Source: Stenotrophomonas pavanii (lineage in GTDB: Bacteria; Pseudomonadota; Gammaproteobacteria; Xanthomonadales; Xanthomonadaceae). Taken from it: a stretch of 64,000 bases of DNA. The DNA is taken from positions 433,347 through 497,346 of the forward strand of contig NZ_FNFQ01000003.1 of the NCBI RefSeq assembly GCF_900101175.1. The letters are read 5' to 3'. Both the position numbers and the translations under genes were made by a program. A model generated the notes under the pieces. It saw only the letters and a program-made list of their open reading frames with translations, was not told the origin of the DNA and made no database searches. Shown piece by piece: positions 53,418 through 61,575 of this stretch; position 1 is the stretch's first letter, and each line of letters opens with the position of its first letter.

Positions 53418-54611
53418 TCATCCACAGGGCGCTTCCTCGTCCAGCAGGCGGGTGAACTCGTCCGACGGCAGCGCCTGCGAGATCAGGAAGCCCTGCACCT
53501 GGCTGCATCCGAGCTGGCGCAGTGCGGCCAGGTCCGCATCACTTTCCACGCCTTCGGCCACGATGGTCAGGCCCAGTTGGTTGGCCAGTGCGATCACCGT
53601 CGACAGGGTCAGGTGCAGGGCTGGATCACGGGCGCAGCCGCTGACCAGCGCGCGGTCGATCTTGACCTCGGTGAAAGGGGTATTGACCAGATTGTGGACC
53701 GAGCTCAGGCCCTGCCCGAAATCATCCTGGGCCAGGCCGAAGCCTTTCATGCGCAGCCGGCAGGCCCCGGCATAGAAATCACTGACGTGCCGCGTGGTGC
53801 TGTTCTCCATCAGCTCGAAGCACAACTCACCGGGGCTGCCGCCGTGGGCCAGGGTCAGCGCCAGCAGTTCATCGGGCAGGTCCGACTGTTCCAGCAGATG
53901 AGGCGGCAGGTTGATCGATACCGGTACCCGGAAGCCCTGTTTGCGCCAGCGTGCCTGTGCGCTGATGCTGGCCTTGAGCATCATCCGCAGCAGCTCGCCC
54001 TCCAACCCGTGGCGGCAGATCGCCGGCAGGAAGCTGCCAGCGGCCAGCGTGCCCAGCTGCGGATGGCGCCAGCGCACCAGGGCTTCGGCCGCCACCACCC
54101 GTCCGGACTGCAGCGATTTCTTCGGCTGGAACCAGGCCGTCAGGCTGCCGTCGGCCATGGCCTGGCGCAGTTGGGATGCGTCCGGTTCGGGCGCTGCCGG
54201 TGCGCGCGCGGGAACCTCGCCGGCGGCCGGACGCGCCTGCGCCAGGGCCTCGAACAGGGCGTCCACGTCGGCCGCCGCCACCGGCTTGGGCAGCAGGCCG
54301 ATCACATCCAGCCCCAGCGATTCGGCCATGAGCCGTGCCGAGGTCATCATCCGCCGCGGCGCCGCACTGACCACCGCAAGGCGCGGCGGACGCGGCTGGG
54401 CCGCCAGGGCCTGGATGAACTGGATGCCGTCCTGCCCGGGCATCAGCAGGTCACTGACCACCAGGTCGTAGGGCTGGCACGCACACAGCGCGATGGCCGC
54501 CTCGACGTCTTCGCAGGCATCGACCTGGACGTCGGCGCGGCTGCCGAACAGGTTGGCCAGGAAGCCACGCTGGAAGGCCTGGTCTTCCAGGATCAGGACA
54601 CGCTGGGTCAT
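53418..54611 (-). CDS. REC-EAL response regulator, c-di-GMP phosphodiesterase (RocR-like)
   Basis: 397 residues. The receiver domain (1-120) has Asp at VVSDLLMPGQD. The EAL domain has AAEALVRWRHP, SINLPPHLL, CFELMENS, AQDDFGQGLSSV, KIDRAL, AEGVES and QGFLIS. The residues needed for Mg2+ and c-di-GMP hydrolysis appear kept, although two motifs differ (FELMEN for ELTE, GQG for GTG). Phosphorylation may gate activity. It overlaps the second hybrid kinase gene by 4 bases. RocR in Pseudomonas has the same domain order and partners. Confidence 0.9.
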   Translation of the reverse strand: MTQRVLILEDQAFQRGFLANLFGSRADVQVDACEDVEAAIALCACQPYDLVVSDLLMPGQDGIQFIQALAAQPRPPRLAVVSAAPRRMMTSARLMAESLGLDVIGLLPKPVAAADVDALFEALAQARPAAGEVPARAPAAPEPDASQLRQAMADGSLTAWFQPKKSLQSGRVVAAEALVRWRHPQLGTLAAGSFLPAICRHGLEGELLRMMLKASISAQARWRKQGFRVPVSINLPPHLLEQSDLPDELLALTLAHGGSPGELCFELMENSTTRHVSDFYAGACRLRMKGFGLAQDDFGQGLSSVHNLVNTPFTEVKIDRALVSGCARDPALHLTLSTVIALANQLGLTIVAEGVESDADLAALRQLGCSQVQGFLISQALPSDEFTRLLDEEAPCG

Positions 54612-57379
54612 GCGGGGTCTCCTTGGCGCAGGGCGGTGAGTGCCTTGCGCAGGCGGGCGATGTCGATGGGTTTGCTCAGGTAGCCCTGCATGCCACTGGC
54701 CAGGCAGCGCTCGCGTTCCTCGGCGGTGGCATTGGCGGTGGCGCCGATCACCGGCACCAGGCTGCCGTCATCGCGCAGCTGGCGGGCCAGTGCGTGGCCG
54801 TCCATGCGCGGCATGTTGATGTCGGTCACCACCAGGTCGAAGCACTGATCGCGGCACCGCTGCAGGGCTTCCACGCCGTCCTGGGCCAGCTCCACCTCGC
54901 AGCCCAGGGTGCGCAGCTGCTCGGCCAGGATCACCCGGTTGATCGGATTGTCCTCGACGGCCAGCACGCGCAGGCCCAGCGGCATCGGTGGCGCCAGGCG
55001 GGCGGGCTCCGGCTGCGCTGCACGTTGCCGCTGCACGTTGGCCAGCGCATTGCCGATCGCGGCCATGCCGTGCAGGGTCACCACCAGGCTGCCATCGGCC
55101 GCGACGATCGGCTGGTCACCGCCCTCGATCGACGCCACCACGCGCGGTCCTGTCCACGGCAGCGGCATCCCGGCTTCGCCATCGAGCAGGATCGCGCCAT
55201 CATGGTCCAGCAACGCCGGGTCGCCCTGCAGGGGCTGTGCGTTGGCGCCCCAGCGACGAAGCCATCCACAGGCACTGTCGACCAGCTCGCGGTTGCGGCC
55301 GCGCACCAGGATCGGCGGGTCCGGCAGCAGCGCGGGCCCGTCTTCGGCGGCGGCCAGGACCGGCAGCGGCAGGCGGACGCTGAAGCTGCTGCCCAGGCCC
55401 GGCTCGCTCACCACCTGCAGTTCGCCGCTCATCAGGCGCACCAGGCGGTCGCTGATGGACAGGCCCAGTCCGGTGCCCTGCGCGCTGGCCGCACCGCGCA
55501 CCTGCCGGAACGGTTCGAACAGGCGTGCCTGCTCCTCAGCGGGGATGCCGACGCCGGTGTCGGTGACCTGCCAGGCGAGCACGCTCGAATCACCTTCGTG
55601 CTGCACCTGGCGCACGCGCAGTACCACCCGGCCATGCTCGGTGAACTTGATCGCGTTGCTGAGCAGGTTGGCCAGCACCTGGCGGATGCGGTCGGCATCA
55701 CCGAGCACCCGCGTCGGCAGGCGCGGATCGGTGCAGACCAGAACCTGCAGGCCCTTGCAGGTGGCCGACGCGGCGAAGCTGCGCAGCACGCTCTCGGTCA
55801 GTTCGCGCGGCGAGAACGCCGCCGGTTCCAGGCTGAGCTGTCCTGATTCGATCTTGGAAACATCCAGCACGTCGCTGATCAACTGCAGCAGGACCGATGA
55901 AGAGCTCTCGATGGTGCGCAGGTACTGCGACTGCCGGGCATCCAGTTCGGTATGCCCCAGCAGTTCCAGCGTGCCCAGCACGCCGTATAGCGGGGTGCGG
56001 ATCTCATGGCTCATGGTGGCCAGGAACGCGCTCTTGGCCTGGTTGGCCGCATCGGCAGCCTGGCGCGCCGACGACAACGCGGCCTGGGCCTGGCGGTGCC
56101 GGGAAATATCATGGAAGACGCACAGCAGCACGTCGTCGCCCTGGTAGCGGCAGGCTGCGTGCAGCACCTGCAGCTGGCGCCCGTCGCGGGTGGTGAACTC
56201 CAGCCCACGCCCGCGTTCGCCGGCGTGCCCGCGCCACGGAGCCTGCCAGTCGCTGTGCTCGCCTTCTTCGCCCAGCCAGTCGCGCAGCAGTTGGTTGGAC
56301 AGCAGCAGCGCGCGGTCGTCGCGGCGCAGCACGCAGATGCCGACCGGTGCCATGTCGATCACCGTCGAACTGAAATCCAGGTTCTCCAGCAACCGGCGGT
56401 GCTGCTGCAGGGCCGGCTGGATCAACTGGCGGTCCACGCGATGCTGCAGCAGATGCAGCGCGACGCCGGCCAGCAGCAGCAACAGGAGGCAGACCAGCAG
56501 AGGCGCGGCCAGGTCGCCCAGCAGCAGTGGCGGCGGCAGGTGGTAGACCAGCCGCCAGCCATCGGTGCCAACGCCCTTGACCAGCGCCACGCCACGCGGC
56601 AGTCCGCCGCTCCACAACGTGCCGAAGCTGTCGTTCTGGCGCTGTTGAAGGGTCGTCCAGCCCGCGCGGTCCAGCCGCGGCGCCTGGCTGGACAGTGCGG
56701 GCTGTCCAGCACGGTCCAGCAGCGCGTAACCGCCGATGCCCTGGCCATCGATCATCCCCGCCGCTGCATCGGCATCAAGCAGCAGTACCAGCCACTGCGC
56801 CGGCTGCGGACCGGCCTGCACCGGCTTTGCCAGTGCAACGCCACGCTCACCCGGGCGCAGCCAGTACACCGGGCCCGCGCCCTTCAGGCTGCCGTTGCGC
56901 GCCTGCAGTGCACGCAGCGATGGCAGGCGCGCCAGGTCGACGTCGACCGCGTCGCCGGCCAGCCAATGTGCACCTCGCGCATCGACCAGCAGCAGGTGCG
57001 TCTGCAGCGCCTGCAGCGTGTGCTCGGCGCGTGCCGACAACAACAGTCGCTGGCCCGGCTGGCCGCCGGGGCCATCCAGCGCCACCTGGCGCATGCCTTC
57101 GCTGTCCGCAGTGGGCGCATCCGGGCGGCCGGCCAGCACCGAATCGCCCAGGTACCGCAGCAGGGCTTCGCGCTGGTCGAAATAGATCTGGGCCTTGTAG
57201 GCGGCGGCATTCATCTCGCGGCGATGGGTCGAGATGTCCTCGGTGAACGCCGTGAGCAGGTAGAAGCCGGCCGCCGCAGCCAGGCAGAGGAAGACGCACA
57301 CGGTCAGGCAGCGCAACAGCACCGACGCGGTGGCCGATGGCACGGTCTGCTGCAGCGAAGGGCGGGGAAAGCGGAACAT
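54608..57379 (-). CDS. Hybrid sensor histidine kinase without HPt
   Basis: 923 residues. TM1 is at about 22-46, then a periplasmic sensor (about 50-285) and TM2 (LLVCLLLLLLAGVALHLL, about 292-310). A PAS-like segment follows, then HisKA with His near 459 (FLATMSHEIRTPLYGVLGTLELLG), an HATPase (DTGVGI, GTGLGLSI) and a receiver with Asp near 853 (VVTDINMPRMDG). It shares most of its cytoplasmic layout with the kinase at 50035 but ends right after the receiver. It may work with an HPt in trans, including that of its neighbour. A shared 20-base motif lies 33 bases upstream. Confidence 0.9.
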   Translation of the reverse strand: MFRFPRPSLQQTVPSATASVLLRCLTVCVFLCLAAAAGFYLLTAFTEDISTHRREMNAAAYKAQIYFDQREALLRYLGDSVLAGRPDAPTADSEGMRQVALDGPGGQPGQRLLLSARAEHTLQALQTHLLLVDARGAHWLAGDAVDVDLARLPSLRALQARNGSLKGAGPVYWLRPGERGVALAKPVQAGPQPAQWLVLLLDADAAAGMIDGQGIGGYALLDRAGQPALSSQAPRLDRAGWTTLQQRQNDSFGTLWSGGLPRGVALVKGVGTDGWRLVYHLPPPLLLGDLAAPLLVCLLLLLLAGVALHLLQHRVDRQLIQPALQQHRRLLENLDFSSTVIDMAPVGICVLRRDDRALLLSNQLLRDWLGEEGEHSDWQAPWRGHAGERGRGLEFTTRDGRQLQVLHAACRYQGDDVLLCVFHDISRHRQAQAALSSARQAADAANQAKSAFLATMSHEIRTPLYGVLGTLELLGHTELDARQSQYLRTIESSSSVLLQLISDVLDVSKIESGQLSLEPAAFSPRELTESVLRSFAASATCKGLQVLVCTDPRLPTRVLGDADRIRQVLANLLSNAIKFTEHGRVVLRVRQVQHEGDSSVLAWQVTDTGVGIPAEEQARLFEPFRQVRGAASAQGTGLGLSISDRLVRLMSGELQVVSEPGLGSSFSVRLPLPVLAAAEDGPALLPDPPILVRGRNRELVDSACGWLRRWGANAQPLQGDPALLDHDGAILLDGEAGMPLPWTGPRVVASIEGGDQPIVAADGSLVVTLHGMAAIGNALANVQRQRAAQPEPARLAPPMPLGLRVLAVEDNPINRVILAEQLRTLGCEVELAQDGVEALQRCRDQCFDLVVTDINMPRMDGHALARQLRDDGSLVPVIGATANATAEERERCLASGMQGYLSKPIDIARLRKALTALRQGDPA

Positions 57380-57411
57380 GCAACGATGCTAGGGAGCGGC
57401 GCGGAAGGCGC

Positions 57412-57431
57412 GGAATCAGCCGTTTCCTAAA
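57412..57431 (-). promoter_or_regulatory. Shared 20-base motif upstream of the Roc-like operon
   Basis: On plus it reads GGAATCAGCCGTTTCCTAAA, one base different from 49327-49346 and in the same orientation relative to its gene. It begins 33 bases ahead of the first kinase start, close to a promoter position. It suggests autoregulation by the LuxR-type regulator of the operon. Confidence 0.6.
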
Positions 57432-57489
57432 ATCCCCTGCGGCCGGGCAGGGCTGAAGCACACGCGCAGGTGCCGTTCAGGTGGCGGAA

Positions 57490-57515
57490 AAAAGAACCCC
57501 CGCCGGAGCGGGGGT
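57490..57515 (-). terminator. Terminator of the TonB-receptor gene
   Basis: On the minus strand, ACCCCCGC-TCCG-GCGGGGGT is followed by TCTTTTTT. The stem is 8 bp, and it lies 27 bases after the stop at 57542. Confidence 0.88.
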
Positions 57516-57541
57516 CTTCTGTGTCTGCGCTGGCCGGGTGC

Positions 57542-60280
57542 TTACAGAGCGCTGCCACCGAACTTGTGGGTGTACTGCAGGTTGATCGTGCGCCCCACGC
57601 TGTCGAACCAGGACACGTCGTAGTACGGGTATGCAGTGTAGGTACGGTCCTTCGGCGGCATCTTGTTGAACACATTGACCACCGACAGCGACAGGCGCGA
57701 ATGGTCGTCGACGCGGTACTGCAGCGAGGCGTTGTAGCGGTAGGTTGCCTTCACGTACGGGCTGTCACCGCTGTCCCAGTCGAACACCTGGTCGTAGCTG
57801 TCCGAGGTCGGCAGCTTGCCCAGGCGCGAGCCGTAGACCGTCGCCGACCATGCCTCCTTCTCCCAGGTCACGCTCAGGCCGGTCTTGGTGCGCGGGATGT
57901 CGAAGCCGCTGTTGACTGCGAACTGGTCTTCGCTGCGGTCGCCCGGGTAGCGCTGGAAATCATGCTTCTTCACCCAGGTGTGGGTGCCGTTGAAGATGAA
58001 ATCGCCGAGCCCTGTCTGCAGGCGGTAGCGCAGGCCGACGTCGATGCCGGAGGTGGACTCGCGGGCGACGTTGATCGGCTCCACGCGCACGCCATACAGG
58101 CGCCCGTCGTTGCTGCGGGTGATGCGGGCAAGCGCGTCCACGCAGGTCGGCGAGGTGACGTCGGCGCTGCCCAGGCGGCAGTTCGCTTCGTTGGCCAGGA
58201 TCGTGCGCACATCCATGTCCTGCACCTGGTTGCGCATGTCGATGTCGAACCAGTCCACCGACAGGTCCAGGCCGATCGCCGGCGACCAGACCACGCCGGC
58301 GCTCCACGAGGTGCTGGTTTCCGGGTCGAGCTGGCGGTTGCCGGTGCGGCTGCGGATCAGGTTGCGCTCGTAGTCGGCACAGTCGCTGGCACCGTCGGCG
58401 CGGCAGCTGTACAGGTCTTCGGCGCTGGTCTCGTCGTTGCCCGGGCCGGCGAATACATAGTGCAGGTCAGGCGCACGGAACGCGGTGCCATACGAACCGC
58501 GCACCAGCAGCGTGTCGATCGGGCGCCATTCCAGGCCGCCGCTCCAGGTGGCCTTGCCGATGGTGTGACCGGAATAGCGGTACTGGTCGTAGCGGCCGGC
58601 CACGCTCAGGTTGACCGTCTCGTGCAGCGGCATGCGCAGCTCCGCAGCGGTCGCCCAGCGGTTGCGCGAACCGTTGCCGTCCGAATCCTTCCAGCTGTAG
58701 TAGTAGTACTCGGTCGCCAGCGGATCGGGATTCAGCGAGTAGGCCTGCTGGCCCACTTCCACGGTCGCGGCAAACCCGGCGTCGCCACCGGGCAGGGCGA
58801 ACAGGGCCGAATTGGTCAGGGTGAAGGCGGCGGTCTCCGTGCGCGACTTCGGGGTGTAGGTGGTACGCGCGGCGATCGCGTCGTACTCGGCGCGGGTCAG
58901 TGGCCGGTACAGGCGCGACGGGTCGGCGTTGTAGATCGGGAAACCGTCGTCATCCACGCCCAGCTGCGGGCCGAGGAACAGGTCATTGGCCTTGGCGGCA
59001 ATGATCTGTGCCCAGCTGATCCGCGACTGGTACTGCGAATGGCTCAATGCCGCTTCGTAATCCCAGTTGCCGGCCAGGTTGCCCTTGAAGCCGGTGGTCA
59101 CGCTGAAGGTCTTCTGCGTGCTGCGCACCATGGCATTGCGCAGGCCACCCATTTCCTCGGGGGAGAACTGGCGCTGCCAGAACTCGATCTCGCCGGTCGC
59201 TTCGTTGTTGAAATACCCCGACTCGTCGCCGTTGGCGTCCATGCGGCCCCACTTGGTGACGTCGCGCATCAGCGACATCGTGTGGTAGCCCAGCTGCACG
59301 TCGGCGAACCACTGCTGGCCATTGTCGAAGTCGTAGCTCAGCGACGCGTAGCCGTTGGCACCGCGGCGCTTGCTGAGGATGGTGCCATAGCCGATCGAGC
59401 TGTCACTGCCACAGTAGTAGCCGTACCTCGGGCGATAGGCGCGATAGGTGCTGCCCTGGTTCTGGCCGGACAGCGCTTCGCAGGTGGCCGCGCCCGGGTC
59501 CAGGTAGTCATCGTTGTAGTCGGTGCGCAGGTAGGCACGGCGCGCGATGCGCGAGCCCTCGGTGGGGCCATCCTGGGTCGAGTCCTGGATGTCACGCTCA
59601 TAGGCCCACAGCGGGGTCTGCGACTGCAGTTCGACGCTGTAGACGGCGTTGAAATTGCCACGGCTGAAACCGCTGGCCAGGCTCATGTCGAACGACTCGC
59701 CACCGCCTTCGGTGGTGGTGCCCATGCGCATGTCGATGGTGGTGCCGTCGGCCTTTTTCTTCAGGATGAAGTTGACCACGCCGGCGATCGCGTCCGAACC
59801 GTAGATGGCCGACGCGCTGCCGGTCAGCACTTCGATGCGCTCGATCATTCCCAGCGGGATGTTGGAGACATCGGTGAAGTTGCTGCGGCCCTTGAACGGC
59901 ATCGGGAAGTCGGCGATGCGGCGGCCATTGACCAGCACCAGCGTATGGTTCGGGCCCAGGCCGCGCAGGTCCACCTGCTGCGCGCCCGGCGAGAAGTCGG
60001 CGCCACTGGAGGACTGCGGGCTCTGCGTTTCACCGCCGTTCTGGGTCATCGCACGCAGCACGTCCGGCACGCTGGTGAAGCCACTGGAGCGGATCTGCTC
60101 GGCGTTGATCACCGTGATCGGGGCCGGGCCTTCCACCTGGGCGCGCGGAATGCGCGAGCCGGTGACCTGCACCGCGTCCAGTTGTTGAACCGAAGAGGAA
60201 GCCGGTGCCTGGGCCGCTGCGGAAGCAGCCACGCCCATCAACGCCAGCTGGATCGACCACGCCATCGCCTGTCTACGCAT
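57542..60280 (-). CDS. TonB-dependent outer-membrane receptor
   Basis: 912 residues. A signal peptide (ALMGVAASAAAQA) is followed by a short TonB-box region and a plug domain (LDAVQVTGSRIPRAQVEGPAPITVINAEQI...QQVDLRGLGPNHTLVLVNGRRIADF...IERIEVLTGSASAIYGSDAIAGVVNFILKKK). A 22-strand barrel ends in ...INLQYTHKFGGSAL. It belongs to the large group seen in Xanthomonadaceae that import diverse substrates. It is divergent from a secreted cyanophycinase, so a peptide derived from cyanophycin is the likely cargo (inferred). Confidence 0.88.
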   Translation of the reverse strand: MRRQAMAWSIQLALMGVAASAAAQAPASSSVQQLDAVQVTGSRIPRAQVEGPAPITVINAEQIRSSGFTSVPDVLRAMTQNGGETQSPQSSSGADFSPGAQQVDLRGLGPNHTLVLVNGRRIADFPMPFKGRSNFTDVSNIPLGMIERIEVLTGSASAIYGSDAIAGVVNFILKKKADGTTIDMRMGTTTEGGGESFDMSLASGFSRGNFNAVYSVELQSQTPLWAYERDIQDSTQDGPTEGSRIARRAYLRTDYNDDYLDPGAATCEALSGQNQGSTYRAYRPRYGYYCGSDSSIGYGTILSKRRGANGYASLSYDFDNGQQWFADVQLGYHTMSLMRDVTKWGRMDANGDESGYFNNEATGEIEFWQRQFSPEEMGGLRNAMVRSTQKTFSVTTGFKGNLAGNWDYEAALSHSQYQSRISWAQIIAAKANDLFLGPQLGVDDDGFPIYNADPSRLYRPLTRAEYDAIAARTTYTPKSRTETAAFTLTNSALFALPGGDAGFAATVEVGQQAYSLNPDPLATEYYYYSWKDSDGNGSRNRWATAAELRMPLHETVNLSVAGRYDQYRYSGHTIGKATWSGGLEWRPIDTLLVRGSYGTAFRAPDLHYVFAGPGNDETSAEDLYSCRADGASDCADYERNLIRSRTGNRQLDPETSTSWSAGVVWSPAIGLDLSVDWFDIDMRNQVQDMDVRTILANEANCRLGSADVTSPTCVDALARITRSNDGRLYGVRVEPINVARESTSGIDVGLRYRLQTGLGDFIFNGTHTWVKKHDFQRYPGDRSEDQFAVNSGFDIPRTKTGLSVTWEKEAWSATVYGSRLGKLPTSDSYDQVFDWDSGDSPYVKATYRYNASLQYRVDDHSRLSLSVVNVFNKMPPKDRTYTAYPYYDVSWFDSVGRTINLQYTHKFGGSAL

Positions 60281-60410
60281 GAGGAATTCTCAAAAATGAT
60301 GCCGGCCCGCAGAGGAGGGGCCCTGTCCCCCATTCATATTTCTGGAATGGGCGCGCGCATTTAACGCCTTTTTCATGTCCTTGACTACCGGGTGTCTATC
60401 TGGCAAAGAG

Positions 60411-60424
60411 TGAAAACGCTTGCA
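60411..60424 (+). promoter_or_regulatory. LacI-family operator match
   Basis: TGAAAACGCTTGCA fits TGNAANCGNTTNCA at every fixed position. It sits 27 bases ahead of the cyanophycinase start, in the divergent gap with the TonB receptor. A -35-like TTGACT lies at 60381. No LacI-type gene is in the window. A second dyad, CCCATTC-N9-GAATGGG, lies at about 60330-60352. Confidence 0.55.
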
Positions 60425-60450
60425 AGTCGATTTTGTTCAGGGAGATCAAG

Positions 60451-61470
60451 ATGCGACCCCTCTGCAGTCTCCGGCGCGGTGCCTTCCTCTGGCTGCTGTT
60501 GGTGGTCCTGGCCTGGCCGTCCGCGAGCCCTGCCCAGGACCTGCAGGGACCGGGCTTCGCCTACTACGAAGTGGGTGACCTGGATGCGCCGAGACCCGGT
60601 CCGCGCGTACCGGCGATGATGCTGATGGGCGGTGGCGAATGGGTGCCCGAGGCCTTCCAGTGGTGGCTGAAGCAGGCCGGCCATGGCCGCGTGCTGATCC
60701 TGCGGGCCTCCGGCAAGGACGAGCTGCAGGACCGTCTCTATCACCAGATCGGCGGCACCACCGCCGTGCAGACCCTGGTCTTCGACAGCCGTCGCGGCGC
60801 CGACGATCCGGCGGTGCTGCGGGTGGTGGCTGCAGCCGATGCGATCTTCATTGCCGGCGGCGACCAGTCGCGCTACATCCGCTTCTGGAAGGGCACCGCG
60901 CTCAACCGCGCCCTCAACGCGCATGTGCGCGCCGGCAAGCCGATCGCCGGTACCAGCGCCGGGCTCGCCATCCTGGGGGGCTATGCCTACGGCGCGATGG
61001 ACGGCGGCAGCATCACCTCCGGCGGCGCCCTGGCCGACCCGATGGGCCGCGCGGTGACCCTCGACAGCGGCTTCCTGCAGATGCCCTACCTGCAGCGCGT
61101 GGTCACCGACACCCATTTCGACAAACGCGACCGGCTCGGACGCCTCATCGTGTTCGTGGCCCGTGCCGCGCTGGAGAGCGGCGACCCCGGCATCGTCGGC
61201 ATCGGCGTCGACGAGGACACCGCCCTGTGCGTGGAGCCCGATGGCCAGGCACAGGTCTACAGCGCCGACGGCCAGGGCCGGGTCTGGGTGGTCAGCCCCG
61301 GCCGCAGCGCCGATCGTCTGGTCGAGGGCGAACCCCTGCGCTTCCATGCCGTGCCGGTAACGGTGGTCGCCAGTGGCAGCCGCATGCGGCTGGACGACGT
61401 CCAGGCCGATGCCGATTACCAGGCCGTGGCCGACATCAGCGACGGCGAGATTGAGTTCACGCTTCGGTAG
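60451..61470 (+). CDS. Secreted cyanophycinase (peptidase S51)
   Basis: 339 residues. A signal peptide (MRPLCSLRRGAFLWLLLVVL...SPAQD, to about residue 30) precedes an S51 domain. The nucleophile elbow is GTSAG (about residue 170, PIAGTSAGLAILGG). AIFIAGGDQSRYIRFWKGT and DTHFDKRDRLGRLIVF are further S51 signatures. It would cut cyanophycin (poly-Asp with Arg side chains) into beta-Asp-Arg outside the cell or in the periplasm. GGGAGA precedes ATG 60451. The stop TAG belongs to a SMAG repeat head. Confidence 0.88.
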   Translation: MRPLCSLRRGAFLWLLLVVLAWPSASPAQDLQGPGFAYYEVGDLDAPRPGPRVPAMMLMGGGEWVPEAFQWWLKQAGHGRVLILRASGKDELQDRLYHQIGGTTAVQTLVFDSRRGADDPAVLRVVAAADAIFIAGGDQSRYIRFWKGTALNRALNAHVRAGKPIAGTSAGLAILGGYAYGAMDGGSITSGGALADPMGRAVTLDSGFLQMPYLQRVVTDTHFDKRDRLGRLIVFVARAALESGDPGIVGIGVDEDTALCVEPDGQAQVYSADGQGRVWVVSPGRSADRLVEGEPLRFHAVPVTVVASGSRMRLDDVQADADYQAVADISDGEIEFTLR

Positions 61471-61536
61471 GGCCGGCCGCTGGCCGGCAACTCACCTTCC
61501 CCGATGCGCCCCGTGCCGGCCAGCGGCCGGCGCTAC
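61467..61536. repeat. Inverted SMAG pair between cyanophycinase and isoaspartyl peptidase genes
   Basis: A plus copy at 61467-61489 and a minus copy at 61514-61536. The first copy's GTAG contains the cyanophycinase stop codon (61468-61470). The doublet lies within the operon and could shape the mRNA between the two genes. Confidence 0.85.
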
Positions 61537-61575
61537 CCTGCAATCCATTCCCTCGTCCTGCTGGAGATGTACCCG

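Noticed and set aside
57470..60364. A 964-codon frame opposite the TonB receptor
   Set aside because: Antisense shadow of a gene with a clear plug and barrel; the composition is Val/Ala/Arg/His-rich and no domain is recognisable.
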